Positions 10,401 to 20,654 are shown, numbered from the stretch's first letter. The stretch is 64,000 nucleotides of DNA from Rhizaria sp. SCN 62-66 (GCA_001724265.1 MEDY01000072.1:43251-107250); one strand, 5' to 3'. Made by a program: numbers and translations. The notes: a model not told the origin generated them from the letters alone.

Positions 10401-12475
10401 AGCTGCAGATTCCGCCGACGTCGTGGCTTGGCGCCGACAAAGCGCTGCCCCTAAATGCGCGTATCCCCGGTGCGCCTGGCTCCGGTACTGCTCCAGTCCT
10501 AGCAGCAGCTGGTGATCCCACGGTGACCGTGTCCGTCACCACAGTGCACGTGTTCGACAGCAAGGAGGAGGCCTTCGCGAAACCGCCGCCGCCGCCGCCG
10601 CGGCAGTCCGCGGAACATCGCAGTCTGGCGCCGTGGCGGCCCGACACCGCGGAGCACGCCGCGCTCGAGGCCGGCGTAGCACGCGACAACGCCTTCGGCG
10701 CGAAGATCTGTCTGCTCGCCGAGCGCGTGCGCCCGCAGCCGCCACCGCGTGAACGGCTGGCGGAGCTGACGCTCGGCGCGCGCGGCCGTGCTCTGCTCGC
10801 GTGGGCCGCGGCGCGCGAGGCCGAGGCCGCCGCTGCGGCCGCGGCTGCGGAGCGCGTGTACGAGCTCGACGATGGCGACGTTGGCAATGCTTTGGACGCC
10901 TCGGGCATGTCTTTCCCGGAAGGACCGACTCCGCGTCCCAGTCCGCGTCCGCGTCCACACTCGCTGCAGCGTCCGCATCAGCGTCCGCATCAGCGCCCAC
11001 ATGCGCACGCGCAGCCTCAGCAGCAGCAGAGCGGCGGACAGCGGCCGCTGCTGATGAGCGACCTGTACGAGTCCGCCGCGCGCGTCGAGGTCGACTTCTA
11101 CCGCTGGGCGGCGGAGCAGCCCGTGGTGGCGCTGCGCGTTGACGGGCGCGACGCGGCGCTGCTGACGTCGCGCGCAGGTGGGCTCGCGCTCGCGCTGGCG
11201 GCGGCGGCGCGGTGGGACGAGGATCTCGCGCGCGGCAGCACGCGCGTCAACTGCGTCTATGGCTGCCTCGCCGGGTTCGGCGGCGGGTTTGCTATTGTCG
11301 TGCTGATCCCGTTCGCGGTTCTGATGTTGTTCGTGGCCGCGCACCTGAAGGAGCTGCGGCCCGAGTTCACCTTCCCGCTGGCCGCGCTCGTGGGCGCGGC
11401 CGTGCTGTGGATGCTGCTGGGCGCGTGCCGCCGCGCGTGGTGCGCGCAGGAACCCGGCTCGCAGACACGCGACGATGGGCTTGCCTTCCTGCGCCGCGCG
11501 TCTCTGCGGCGCCTCGTCGACGCCGACACGTGCCCCGACTCCTGCGGTACGTGCATCGCGCGCCAGCCGCCGTGGTCGCGCGCGCTTTTCTGGGCCGCCA
11601 CGCTCGCAGTCCTCTTCCTCATGGTCGTTGTCTTCGCGCGCTCCGTTGGCGCGCCGCTGGGCGCGTGGTGGTTCTGCGCGCCGCTGTACGCGCTCTTCGC
11701 GGTCAACCTCGGCGGCGCGGTCTCCTGCCCGCTCTGGCCCACGATGGACGAGCCACTGCCGAACGGCGTCAACGTCACCCTCGAGGCCCGCGAGGTGGGC
11801 AGCGCTGCGCTGCTTATGCGCATGCTGCTCGTCTTTACGGTGCAGGTGCTTGCCTTTGTCGTGATGCTGCAGCTGCGCGTCATGGGCGTCGTGGACGTCC
11901 CCGCCTGGGCCATCGTGCTGCCCTTCGCGGTGAGTCTGCTCTTCTGTCTCGGCCGCGGCGTTTGCATGCGGCTGCGCGGCGAATGCTCGAGCGAGGGTTG
12001 CATTCCGCTCGTGCTTGCGCTCATCCCGGGCTTTTTGATGACCGCGTACACGGTCGTCTTCTTCGGTCTTTGGCTGCATAAGCTGCTGCAGCCCGCTTCG
12101 ACGCTGTGGGCACCGCCGTTCATGGCCGTCGCGGCGCCGGCGTTGGCGCTGCTGCTCAGCTACATTGCGGGCTCTATTACCGCTATGTCGGGCTGCCAGT
12201 GGTGCCCCCGCCGCTGCTGCCGCGCCCACATGTGCGGCGAGCAATGCTGTGACACCGGCGAGTTCGCCGTCGCGCCGCCACGCAGGCTCACGACGCGCGT
12301 GCACACCGAGTCCGCGGCGTTCCGAGGACGCATTTCACTCCGAGATGACTTCTGGGCGTTTCCGGTTGTGCGCGACGGCACCGGCTCGACGCCCTACGAC
12401 AAGATCACGAACTTGCGGCAGTTTTACGAACACATCACAGAACTCGAACGCATCCCCGGGGCGCTCGTCGAATGA
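7316..12475 (+). CDS. BACK-like domain protein with eight C-terminal transmembrane helices
   Basis: Long intronless frame of 1719 residues from the first in-frame ATG (7316); the true N-terminus probably lies further upstream. A Gln run occurs near residue 120. Residues ~331-408 resemble the BACK domain of BTB/Kelch proteins (LPARALQALVASDRLRCDEF, then LLQSLVRWARF and VRFARM). I see no convincing BTB domain before it. The middle ~900 residues are Ala/Pro-rich and mostly low-complexity. The C-terminal third is a polytopic membrane domain with about eight helices near residues 1311-1342, 1353-1375, 1422-1445, 1448-1470, 1497-1520, 1528-1549, 1563-1590 and 1598-1620. Cys-rich loops occur, e.g. 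CQWCPRRCCRAHMCGEQCC. A soluble tail of about 80 residues follows and ends in TGA. I do not know a named family with this layout. It could be an adaptor recruiting partners to a membrane. Confidence 0.8.
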   Translation: MQQHGRSAAAAARVPKGRRRGGPPLPTVPAPPRGATAGDDEAGALWWPEALTTAARERRRQRWHWERTKAFEAADAEAKAKTDAVLLEEKDAAHGGTDYAGDHEDVSLFIVAPAPPQQQQQQQHTALRPAPSAPTAASTVEYEFADVSEPFAVRTDARGPRTCGVACSACLLSARHACGHGAGAHTADRLGLARLGVAGAQYTDPRLTTERAAAWCCAGTCERVAAAARHPDTAFLPFVLGYLDERKRLGAPRAAVAAQALHSQFAPRSDNNDVDAVEPQDGLCGTDPSPEQLAARAAATVDAWADEDSTMVYNPESSDFAYAAAVFPEAVRSPLFLALPARALQALVASDRLRCDEFELLQSLVRWARFRLRAHGLDDTDPRLVRLELGPLLSLVRFARMTPREVAILAAPPVGARRRRHRPARELGGGGAVYTRHNRDFHSNQGNNESDNDSDGDGGAADGQAHGGIFTPRELVTLWEIVTPGGPYSAGLAAALRRREDRYEVMLGGDPLPELAGATIADESPAAANASAAAAAPAAAHRAAPDAAAAAAVGAPLVQPTASAPARGLPPGRVDARVASLATPAGVAAAVAAAAAAAEAENGVFLLEEAAEARASRPNAPVAHVSLLAVPAFASGVCAANPAIALGLAGAVASAKAAADDIAPTPGRPRDSHTSDPHRGRLAPLRPPVTDPGRVGLLVGLAAVPAPRPGDDAGEAALRVSAVAASRTSDLLETLDAAPVTVLAPGEMHVFGAAATPTDNALDPASAAAGLAAWPDPHGRYGALVLTADPGAAAADGGAPGAAGGARRIEVFAAAVATRALATPLALQTVATGDGARAAAAASAEARLGVAMGAADKEALLRGDSARVRPGNEEVAAQLRVSARQAARAAALHSKTAALQPGGTDVDAGVEKEAKENEPGVDYPVRGFVGTVALAVAAATASSRGPSASLRSGGWDGGQSSGASAENVFVELHTAPAVGASSSLSSSIPHSARDFNVDHDGNCGAGDRERQQLGDCDAVVVDELLPELQLQIPPTSWLGADKALPLNARIPGAPGSGTAPVLAAAGDPTVTVSVTTVHVFDSKEEAFAKPPPPPPRQSAEHRSLAPWRPDTAEHAALEAGVARDNAFGAKICLLAERVRPQPPPRERLAELTLGARGRALLAWAAAREAEAAAAAAAAERVYELDDGDVGNALDASGMSFPEGPTPRPSPRPRPHSLQRPHQRPHQRPHAHAQPQQQQSGGQRPLLMSDLYESAARVEVDFYRWAAEQPVVALRVDGRDAALLTSRAGGLALALAAAARWDEDLARGSTRVNCVYGCLAGFGGGFAIVVLIPFAVLMLFVAAHLKELRPEFTFPLAALVGAAVLWMLLGACRRAWCAQEPGSQTRDDGLAFLRRASLRRLVDADTCPDSCGTCIARQPPWSRALFWAATLAVLFLMVVVFARSVGAPLGAWWFCAPLYALFAVNLGGAVSCPLWPTMDEPLPNGVNVTLEAREVGSAALLMRMLLVFTVQVLAFVVMLQLRVMGVVDVPAWAIVLPFAVSLLFCLGRGVCMRLRGECSSEGCIPLVLALIPGFLMTAYTVVFFGLWLHKLLQPASTLWAPPFMAVAAPALALLLSYIAGSITAMSGCQWCPRRCCRAHMCGEQCCDTGEFAVAPPRRLTTRVHTESAAFRGRISLRDDFWAFPVVRDGTGSTPYDKITNLRQFYEHITELERIPGALVE

Positions 12476-13025
12476 TGTTGCCACGGCGTCCGCCTAGTTC
12501 AAGGGTCTGTGATTTTTATTTTTAGACTGCGTTTGTTGCTTTATGTGCTTCTTTAACCCGGTTTTAAAGCGTTTTTGTTTGACTAGATGGACTCTTCTAG
12601 TCTCGACGCCACTTGAAGACCTGCATCACTATCCGCTCAACTTGATTTACAGACTGAGATTGTGAGCAATAGCGTTTTAATTTAGCATCCATATACATAG
12701 CCATGTTTTATTAATTATATTATTGACTTGTTTCATTTGATATCATTGTCACTGTGGTACAGACTAAAATAACATGCTTCACTTTGAAATTCATTTCCTG
12801 TGGTTCGCAAAAATTCGTGGGCGGTGCTGCTGCGGTTCTACCACCACCGTGAGACAAACTTTTGAGCTGCTCCCAGGCCCTCTGTTGACCGCCAACAGAT
12901 CTACGAGTGCGAAATATGGCAAAGAATATTAGTGAAATTTACATATATTTTGATCGTCTTTTCTAACATCCTGTGTACTTTGTCCTGTGTGTACTTGCGA
13001 CGATGCGAGTTTAGCGGTTCGAGGA
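12476..13025. other. AT-rich intergenic region
   Basis: About 550 bases between two genes on the same strand, holding the 3' UTR of the membrane protein gene and the FARSB promoter. A GC-richer patch at about 12820-12900 has no convincing RNA fold or reading frame. Nothing else is recognised. Confidence 0.35.
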
Positions 13026-15196
13026 ATGCCGAGTGTCTACGTTCGTCGCGACCTTATCCTTGCGAAGGTGACTTCTGACAAGCGTCCGGTGACCACCGAT
13101 GACGAGTTCAGCAAGGTTTGCTTCGAGTTCGGCATCGAGAATGACGGCATCGTTTTGGAGTCCAAGATCAAGAGCAACACGGACACGCCCGAGCGGCCGT
13201 ACTACAAGATCGACGTGCCTGCCAACCGCTACGACCTGCTCTGCTTCGAGGGTATCGCGCGCTCACTGCGCGTCTTCCTCAAGCTGGAGGAGCCCCCCGT
13301 GTACAAGGTCGTGCCCCCCGCGCAGCAGCTGAAGCTGGTGCAGAGCCCCGAGACGCTGGCGATCCGCCCCTTCGTGGCGGCCGCCGTGCTGCGCGGCGTC
13401 ACCATGACCGAGACGGTCTACGCGTCCTTCATCGACCTCCAGGACAAGCTCCACTTCAACATCGGCCGCCGCCGCACGCTTGTTGCCATCGGCACGCACG
13501 ACCTGGACCTGATCCAGGGCCCGTTCACGTACACGGCCGAGCCCTACGACGCCATCGCCTTCACCGCGCTCAACGAGAGCAAGAAGACCGACGTCAACGA
13601 GCTCTTCCAGTCTTATCGCGACGCCAAGTCGCACCACCTGAAGCCGTACCTGGACATCGCGGCGGACGCGCAGGCGGCCTCGCGGCCGGGCCAGGCGCCG
13701 CTGCACCCTGTCATCCGCGACGCGCGCGGCGAGGTGCTGTCGCTGCCGCCCGTGATCAACTCTGACTACAGCAAGATCTCGCTCAACACGCGCAACATCT
13801 TCATCGAGTGCACCGGTACCGACTTCACCAAGCTTAACATTGTGCTGAACACCATCATTGCCATGTTCGCCGGCTACGCCGAGAAGCCCTTCACCGTCGA
13901 GCCCGTCCTGGTCTCCGCCCCCGCCTCGCTGCCGCTGCCCCCCGCCACGACCGTGGTCCGCGCGCCGGGCTCTGAGGCCGTGACCGAGACGCTGGAGCTT
14001 TCGTTCCCGAACCTGGGCGAGAAGGTCTTCCAGACCTCGACTGCGTACCTCAACTCCGGGCTCGGGCTCGCGCTCTCTGCGGGCGAGATCGCGCCGCTGC
14101 TGCGTGCTATGCAGCTCGACGCCGTGGTCGTCGACGAGGCCAATGGCGGCGTCTCCGCCGCCATGGCCGCGCTCACCGCCGGCGCCTCCGGTGCGCTTGA
14201 GCTCGTCACCTCGGACACCGCGGCCGCCAAGTCGGCCGGCAGCGAGACGCTGCTGGTGCGCGCGCCCGTCACGCGCACCGACGTGCTCCACCCGATCGAC
14301 ATCCAGGAGGACGTGGCCATCGCGTATGGCTACGACAATCTCGTGGCGTCGCTGCCGCCGACGGCGACCGTGGGCGGTGAGACGGGCATCAACGCGCTCA
14401 CCGACAAGATCCGCGAACGCGTGGCCACGCGTTACACCGAGGTCATGACCTGGGTGCTGGTGCAGAAGGAGGAGAACACGGTCAAACTGCAGCGTCCCGA
14501 CACGGGCTCGCAGGTCCTGCTGGCCAACTCCAAGACCGACTTCACGGCGTGCCGCACCACGCTCATCCCGGGCCTGCTCAAGGTCGTCGAGGCCAACCAG
14601 GTATGTGCGCGATAACGATCGATATGAAGCACTAGATCATATTTCTGCGACATTAAATGTGTACAATTGATGTTCGTTTTTTAATTTAAACGTATATTCA
14701 TATTTCTACCTCCTACAACTTTTATCTCACAATGACTCATTTCCTATGCTTTTCTGTTTCTCTCGCGCGCGTACGCTCACAGGCTGTTGAGCTGCCGATC
14801 GATATCTTCGAGTGCGGCGACGTCGTCGTCCTGGACTCATCCCGCCCCGAGGGCGCGAGCAACCGCCGCCACCTGGGTCTGCTGCACTACGGCACCACGT
14901 CGGGCTTCGACCAGATTCACGGCTCGCTGGCGATGGTCATGCGCCAGCTCGACCTCGCCTTCGTCGCGCCGTCCAAGTTCGCCCCGCACGGCGACGCCGC
15001 CAAGCGCCCCACGGCCTACACTGTGCGCGCGGCCGAGAACCCGACGTTCCTGCCGCAGCGTTCTGCTGAGGTCGTGCTCGACAACGGCGTGGTAATCGGG
15101 TCGTTCGGCGTCGTGCACCCCAACGTGCTCGGCCACTTCGGGCTCGAGAAGAACCCCGTGTCTGTGCTCGACATCGACATCGAGTACCTCCTCTAA
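13026..15196 (+). CDS. FARSB: Cytosolic phenylalanyl-tRNA synthetase beta subunit
   Basis: Beta chain of the cytosolic (alpha-beta)2 Phe-tRNA ligase, which charges tRNA-Phe. Exons 13026-14600 and 14783-15196 (phase 0, donor GTATGT, acceptor CAG) give 662 residues, longer than the ~590 of animals. The start MPSVYVRRDLIL matches the family N-terminus, followed by VCFEFGIENDG and YYKIDVPANRYDLLCFEG (residues ~60-80). The central B3/B4 region follows, then the B5-type stretch ending LHPIDIQEDVAIAYGYDNL near residue 420, and the catalytic-like fold with FTACRTTLIPGLLKVVEANQ at the end of exon 1. Exon 2 supplies the C-terminal IFECGDVV segment and ends DIDIEYLL. Stop is TAA. Extra length lies mainly in Ala/Pro-rich inserts (residues ~215-330 and ~385-415). 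Confidence 0.95.
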
Positions 15197-15870
15197 GCAA
15201 GCCAGTCGCGAAGCAAAGCGAAGCGAATCGAAGCTGAGCTCTAAACAAAGCGAAGCAATGAGCTTTAAAGCTTAAGGGAGGACTGCGATAATGGTCTGTA
15301 AGTAATATGTTAGTCAGGAGGATGTGATTGAATATGATGACAAGTGTGCTTTTATAGTTTTCTTCTTATAATGGTTTAATGTGGTGCATTGTGATGCAAC
15401 TTTACACAATGCAGGCATTGAATCTGTTGTCTTTAAAGTTGTTTGGTGCGGATGATACGTAATAATACAATGGCATCTCATAACAACGACGATACTTACT
15501 GAAAGAAACTACTTAAGTTTGTAAATTGAATGTATTATTGATATGCATAAAATTTGTTCTTGTTATGATCAAACGAGACGATGTCACACCAAAGCAGCAG
15601 AAACCTGCCACGGACACAAGCGTGCTATTCTCATCTAATCTTGCTTTACAGACATATTTGGTTCATATAAATTGCTCTTTGATAAAGTTTTTTTACTATT
15701 TGATGTTCATATTTCTCCATCTCACACTGTATGAAGCAATCACAGCAAGTTCGCCGCAAAAGTCTGCGTTCATCGTGCCACATCGCTGAACACGCCAGTT
15801 GTGTGAGTCAGTCAGTCAGCCATTATCCTCTGAATATGAAGCTATACAGAGACGCACGCGTTCAGAGCGC
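15197..15870. other. Convergent intergenic region
   Basis: An AT-rich gap of 674 bases between the 3' ends of FARSB and V-ATPase D. Just after the FARSB stop (15200-15262) short direct repeats of AAGCGAAGC type occur. No gene or RNA is recognised. Confidence 0.35.
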
Positions 15871-16752
15871 TTAGAAGAGCTCCTCGAGGTTCTCGTCGGG
15901 GTCGTGCGCGAGGAGGTTCTTGAACCCGGGGGGGACGGTGCCCGGCGCGGCGTTGCGCTCGAGCTCATCGCGGATCTTGGCCTCGGCCTCCTGCTCCTTC
16001 TCCACCTGCACGGCGCGCAGGTCCTTGACCTTCTTGACGCGGTACGTGTCCTCGCGCTCCTGCTCCTGCAGCTCGGACTCGACGTACCGGATCGTGTTCT
16101 CGAGCTGCGGGATGACCACGAACTCGAGCGCGTTGACGCGGCGGTTTGTCACCTTGAGCGCGGCGTCGAGCGACACGAGAGACGTCTGCAGCGTCGCCAG
16201 CTCTACGATCGCGTCCAGCACCGTCACGTACTTCTCCTTGCACTCGGCGATCTGCTCGCCACCGCGCGAGAGACCGACGAGCAGGTTCTCGGGCGCGCCC
16301 GTCTGCTCGGCACGCTCGAAGCGCGGGATGCGGACGCCGGCGATGTTCATCACCGCCGCGCGCACGCGGAACGAAGCTTCGGACGCGTGCTCGATCACCG
16401 TGTGATTGAAGTCGCCCGCGGCCCAGATGGCCTCGTTGTGCGCCTCGGCGGCCTCGGCCATGCCGGAACCGACGTTGCGCTTGACGGTGCGGATGCGGCT
16501 CAGGACCTCCTGGAGCTTGATCTTGATCGCGTCGGACTTGCGCTTCAGCAGGCTGTGGCCCTTCTTCGCCGCAATGACACGCTCCTTGAGCATCGCAAGA
16601 ACCCTGGGAACAAGCAAAAAGTGGAAAGAATGTGACGTGAGTGGGAACAGGGACGTGGGAAGAGAGAAATGGGCAGCGGGGTTTGGGGTCACGGGGAGAA
16701 GTCAGGACACGTACATTAGCGAGGGGAAAACGCTCAAACGCTGCTCAGCCAT
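15871..16752 (-). CDS. V-type proton ATPase subunit D (two exons)
   Basis: Subunit D is the central rotor stalk of the V1 sector and couples ATP hydrolysis to proton pumping in endomembranes. Exon 1 is tiny: 16752 down to 16715, coding MAEQRLSVFPSL plus two bases. The intron (16714-16604) has donor GTACGT and acceptor CAG. Exon 2 runs from 16603 to 15871. Joining them gives 256 residues and restores the family N-terminus VFPSLMVLAMLKERV, which aligns with IFPSRMAQTIMKARL of the animal protein. Further hallmarks are LLKRKSDAI, GLSRGGEQI, LASLQTS-like LATLQTSLVSLDAALKVTNR and RRVNALEFVVIPQLENTI. The protein is predicted to be two long antiparallel helices. Stop is TAA. Reading straight upstream from exon 2 would give a false N-terminus from the intron. 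Confidence 0.95.
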
Positions 16753-17556
16753 GGTGATAAGTTAAAGCCGGGAAAGGCGAGACTACAAGTCAAGAGGTGC
16801 GCAAAGGCCGAAAGGGTATAGCAGACGTCCTGGAAGCGGAGCGCGGAAAGAAACTCTGAGGTCCACAGAGGGCATGCAATCGTCACAAGGGGAAGCGGCA
16901 AGGAGAGGAAGAAAAGTCAGTTTGGTGAGCGAACGTGGGTTAGTATAGTATCTCTGAGATAATTAGTGCTGTAATATATGCAAATAAAATGAATAACCCA
17001 GAACCGGCCTTAAGAAGGGGTCAGGAAACGGAAAACTAATACAGGGCGAGAGCGAACCACCGAAGAGCGACGTCAGGTTATCAAACTCCCAGATTTGTTC
17101 GGTGCACAATCACGTTATCAGCATACCAAACACACAACGTGTACATCACCCAGACTTCTTTCTGATACATTAACCCTGCCTCCAGCGCACGGCACGGCCT
17201 CGTGATGAATGCAGTCATCCGATACCTAGAGGGACGCTTCAGTCTCTCCTCTCGCTCGGTCTTGTCGCAGACTGGCCAGTCGGCCAGCGCCTCGGTGTAC
17301 CCACAGTCGTATCGGCAAATGCACTCCAAGACGTGCAGCAGCGTGATGTTATATGAAATCAATTCAATTTTTAGTTAAAACATGTTCTATGAACAAATGA
17401 CAGTAAATTTGTATTAAATTCAAGTATGTTGCATCTACTTATCGCGTACGCCCCACTCGCGGCCCTCGTTGGCATCACAGCCAGACTACAGTTAGGCCAC
17501 CAATACATCCGCACAGTCACACTCAACCACAGCGGGCACGTCATTATATTGCTTAT
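16753..17556. other. Intergenic region between two minus-strand genes
   Basis: About 800 bases holding the V-ATPase D promoter and the SMYD-like gene's 3' UTR. A GC-richer island at about 17150-17340 is open on the minus strand (17081-17362) but has no ATG at its head and matches nothing I know. It is not called as a gene. Confidence 0.35.
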
Positions 17557-20217
17557 TCACCGCTTGATGTCCGCAAACGGGTTGCGCGCGGCCCCACCTT
17601 GAGGCGGCACAAACATGCCGAACCCAGTCGCAGCCGCAGGCGCCGACGCGGCAACAGCAGCAGCGGGAGCGGGAGCAGGAGCAGCAGCAGCGGCAGCGGG
17701 CGCGCCAAATGCTCCCGGGCGGCCGACCGCGCCCCAGGCGCCAGTCGTGCCAGCCGCGCCAGCGCCGCCAGCGCCCACGTTGTTCGAGGTGATGAAGGAC
17801 TGCGCGGCGCCGGCAAGGGAGTTGACCTGCGACTTGAACAGACTTGTTGTCGCGCCTGCCGCGCCGCGCTTGCTGCCGGCGCCGCCGAAGAAGGCCACCG
17901 CGTCGTTGCCGTCGTCGTCGTCGTCATCGTCCTGCTCCTGCTCGTTCTCAAGCTGCTTCTGCGCCGCGTGCGCGGCCGCGGCGGCGGGGCCCTGCGCGGC
18001 GGCCGCGGCGGCCGCTGCGCGGTCCTCTTCCAGCGAACTGGCGTCCATGAGCTTGACGACCATGTCGGCCGCCTTGCGGTCCTGCTCGTACTCAATCGCA
18101 TCCATCGCCGTCGTCATGTTCGCGTAGTGCATCATCATCTTCTCCACCGTCGCGGGGGGCTTCTTCGCCAGCCGCCTCAGCGACTGCGTGGTCCGCGTGT
18201 CACGGCCATTCACCACGCAGCTCATGTCGAGCGCCAGCTGCCACGCGTGCTGCGCGGCCGGAATGGCACGCGCCACCACGCGCACCTGTGCCAGGTAGTC
18301 GAGGAAGTTGCACTTGTCTGGGTGCGGGCCGGCGATGCCGACCTCGGCGGCGTTGATGACGCGCAGCCACACCTCCTCGGCCTGCTTACACAGGCGGCGC
18401 CGCTCCTTGGCCGCCTCGCCGCGCCCGCCGCCGCCGCCGGAGCCGGCCTTCTTGCCCTTCTTGCCCGCGGGCTTCTTACCGCCCTTCTTGCGGCCGCCCA
18501 CGTCGTCGTCGGCGTCGTCGAGGTCGAACCCGAGTGCGGCGGCCTCGGCGGCGTCGGTCGCGCCCTGCGAGGCCTGCTGCGCCAGCTCGTGGCCCAGGTT
18601 GAGCAGCGAGTGGAACACGGCGTGGTGCGCCTCGGTCAGGATGCGCTCGGCCACGATCGCGTCGATCTCGGCCAGCGTGCGCGCGCGGAACGCGTGGCCC
18701 TGTGTGTCGTAGCGCGTCGCCAGTCCGAGCGCGTCGGCCTCCTCGCGGACCTTGCTCGGCGATGACAGCGCAGGTGAGAGCGCCGCGGGGTCCGCACCGG
18801 CCGCGCCAGCCGCGGCGGCGGAGGCGGCGGCGGCGGCGGCGGAGGCCTTGGCACGAAGGGCCTTGACCTTGTCCTCGGCGCTGGGACCCTTCTGACTGGC
18901 CTTGGTCTTGGCGCTCGGGCTCTTGCCAAATGCGTCATCGTCATTGTCATCATCGCTACCATCGTCGTCGTCGCGAGCCCCGGCGGCGTCGGCGTCGTCG
19001 TCATCGTTGTCGTCGCCGGCGCGGGCGGCGTCCTCGGTGGGCGGAGCCGGGTGGCGGCGCTCGGCGTCGAGGCACACGGCGACCTCCTGCTCCGTGAGCT
19101 GATAGCCGCAGGCCAAGCAGCGCCAGTCCTCGGTCTGCAGCCCCAGTCCGCGCGGCGCCACGATGCCACCGTCGCACTTGCCCGCGCCAGCGCCGAGACC
19201 CAGCGGGGAACCCAGGCCGGCCGCGGGGGCGTTGGATCCGGCGGCGGGCTCGGGCTCGGGGAGGCCGAGGTGCGCGCGGACGGAGCGCGGGCAGTGGAAC
19301 GAGCGGCACCGGTCTGGCTGCGTGCCGGAACATGCGGGACACGCGCACTGGAAACCCTGCGTGCGCTGCAGCGCAGCCTGGCGCTCCGCCGTGGGCGTGT
19401 AGAAAGCGGGCGAAAAGTCGATGGTGAGTGCGTCGCCGGCCGCGATAGGCCGCATAGCGACGACGTAGATGCGGTCGCGCTCAGTGACGAAGTTGCAGTT
19501 GGGCAGACACGAGTGCGGCACGAGCGACGCGTAGAGGAACAGACCGGAGCCGCCGACGTCCTCCAGCTCGTGCGAGCAGCGGTTCAGAATCGACAGCACG
19601 CGCGCGATCGCGGCGTCGTCCAGCGCGGCCGGGAACGCACCCGCGGCGCGGACGACGGCGCGCCGCCGCAGCGCCTGCACCGCGGCCAAGCATTGGGCGA
19701 AGTTGGGGGCCTGGCGACCCTGGTCCAATGACAGCAGCAGCTGCAGCGGCTCCGTGACGGCCACGTCGGGGTCCGCGAACATGCGCAGCACGCGCAGCAG
19801 CGTGCGCGCGCGGTCGATTTCGCCGACGGCGCGCTCCTCGGTCATTGACTCCTCGAGCTGTGCCACGTTCGCCCAGAAGGCCTTGGGGTAGCGCGCGCGC
19901 ACGCGCTCGCACTGGGACGCCTTGTGCGGCTCCATGCACTCGAAGCAGTGGAAGTCGTGCCAGGAAGCCGCCACGAAGGCCTTCTCCTTGAAGATGACGT
20001 CTCCGGGCTCGATGGCGGCCGTGGCGATGAGGTGCGCGCCATACTGCTCGTTGCGGGCGATCTTGCACGCGGGCGCGTCGGACTCATCGTGCACCGACGT
20101 GTCAAACTGCTGCTGCTCGAACGACGCGACATCGTCCATCATGTGCCGGCGCTGGTCCGCGGCAGACGCGCTGCCGTCGAAGGCGTCGGCGCCCATCGGC
20201 AGCGAAGACGAAGACAT
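17557..20217 (-). CDS. SMYD-like SET-domain protein with long disordered tail
   Basis: Probable protein lysine methyltransferase of the SMYD type, 886 residues in one exon. The start is MSSSSLPMG (ATG at 20217); the ~24 upstream in-frame codons look like AT-rich leader. The split SET domain covers ~50-300: GAHLIATAAIEPGDVIF near 60-76, then FHCFECMEPHKASQC (89-103), only a partial MYND zinc finger. The SET core is NRCSHEL (212-218), PHSCLPNC (234-241, the family NHSC.PN with Pro-His), LTIDFSPAFYTP (264-275) and the post-SET cysteines CACPAC (291-296). A further Cys cluster follows near 304-400 (CRSFHC, CLACGYQL). An acidic Asp-rich stretch lies near 395-440. The C-terminal half has helical TPR-like sequence (~500-700), then Ala/Gly-rich sequence ending NPFADIKR. 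Stop is TGA. Substrate is unknown. Confidence 0.85.
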   Translation of the reverse strand: MSSSSLPMGADAFDGSASAADQRRHMMDDVASFEQQQFDTSVHDESDAPACKIARNEQYGAHLIATAAIEPGDVIFKEKAFVAASWHDFHCFECMEPHKASQCERVRARYPKAFWANVAQLEESMTEERAVGEIDRARTLLRVLRMFADPDVAVTEPLQLLLSLDQGRQAPNFAQCLAAVQALRRRAVVRAAGAFPAALDDAAIARVLSILNRCSHELEDVGGSGLFLYASLVPHSCLPNCNFVTERDRIYVVAMRPIAAGDALTIDFSPAFYTPTAERQAALQRTQGFQCACPACSGTQPDRCRSFHCPRSVRAHLGLPEPEPAAGSNAPAAGLGSPLGLGAGAGKCDGGIVAPRGLGLQTEDWRCLACGYQLTEQEVAVCLDAERRHPAPPTEDAARAGDDNDDDDADAAGARDDDDGSDDDNDDDAFGKSPSAKTKASQKGPSAEDKVKALRAKASAAAAAASAAAAGAAGADPAALSPALSSPSKVREEADALGLATRYDTQGHAFRARTLAEIDAIVAERILTEAHHAVFHSLLNLGHELAQQASQGATDAAEAAALGFDLDDADDDVGGRKKGGKKPAGKKGKKAGSGGGGGRGEAAKERRRLCKQAEEVWLRVINAAEVGIAGPHPDKCNFLDYLAQVRVVARAIPAAQHAWQLALDMSCVVNGRDTRTTQSLRRLAKKPPATVEKMMMHYANMTTAMDAIEYEQDRKAADMVVKLMDASSLEEDRAAAAAAAAQGPAAAAAHAAQKQLENEQEQDDDDDDDGNDAVAFFGGAGSKRGAAGATTSLFKSQVNSLAGAAQSFITSNNVGAGGAGAAGTTGAWGAVGRPGAFGAPAAAAAAPAPAPAAAVAASAPAAATGFGMFVPPQGGAARNPFADIKR

Positions 20218-20654
20218 CCTCTTGGTTCTCGTGGGGGAGAGCTTGCGGACCTGTTTGCGGATAATAGAGAATACAACGTGTAGATTCAATTGTAAGAAAT
20301 GTAAAAATGTGGACGTATTTAAATTCTTCTATATAATTCTGTGTCAAGTGGAAAGCAAAATCTGACGATGTCTTGGATGTAAATGACAAGCTCAAACACC
20401 TCGCAACCTCGTTTCATCGGAGCTCATCTCGGCTCAGACTCGACGTCTCTTGAAAAAGCAGCAACGAACGCATATTTCGCTCAAATTAAGATTCTAAGAG
20501 AAAATAACGGAGATAGCTATGTATTGCAGAGAGTTTAAGTATATCACAGTGGTATAAATCCACCACGGCCAGATTGTGACCACTTCAAGATCGAAACAAA
20601 GAGTCTGGACACATTGTGCACAGGAAACTGTTCAACTGTGGTTGGATGTCATAC
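20218..20654. other. Intergenic region
   Basis: AT-rich spacer of 437 bases between two minus-strand genes, containing the SMYD-like promoter and the TEX9-like 3' UTR. No further feature is seen. Confidence 0.35.

Noticed and set aside
10499-12304. Antisense frame of 601 codons under the membrane-protein gene
   Set aside because: It is a shadow of GC-rich codons; its Arg/His-rich translation lacks domains, while the plus strand has clear membrane helices.
16604-16692. Direct upstream extension of V-ATPase D exon 2 as its N-terminus
   Set aside because: The extension is intron sequence. The small exon at 16715-16752 restores the conserved family N-terminus.
17081-17362. Minus-strand open frame of 93 codons with several cysteines
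   Set aside because: It has no ATG at its head, the Cys spacing does not fit the twin CX9C families I considered, and it is not continuous with either neighbour. It could be an exon, but nothing supports that.
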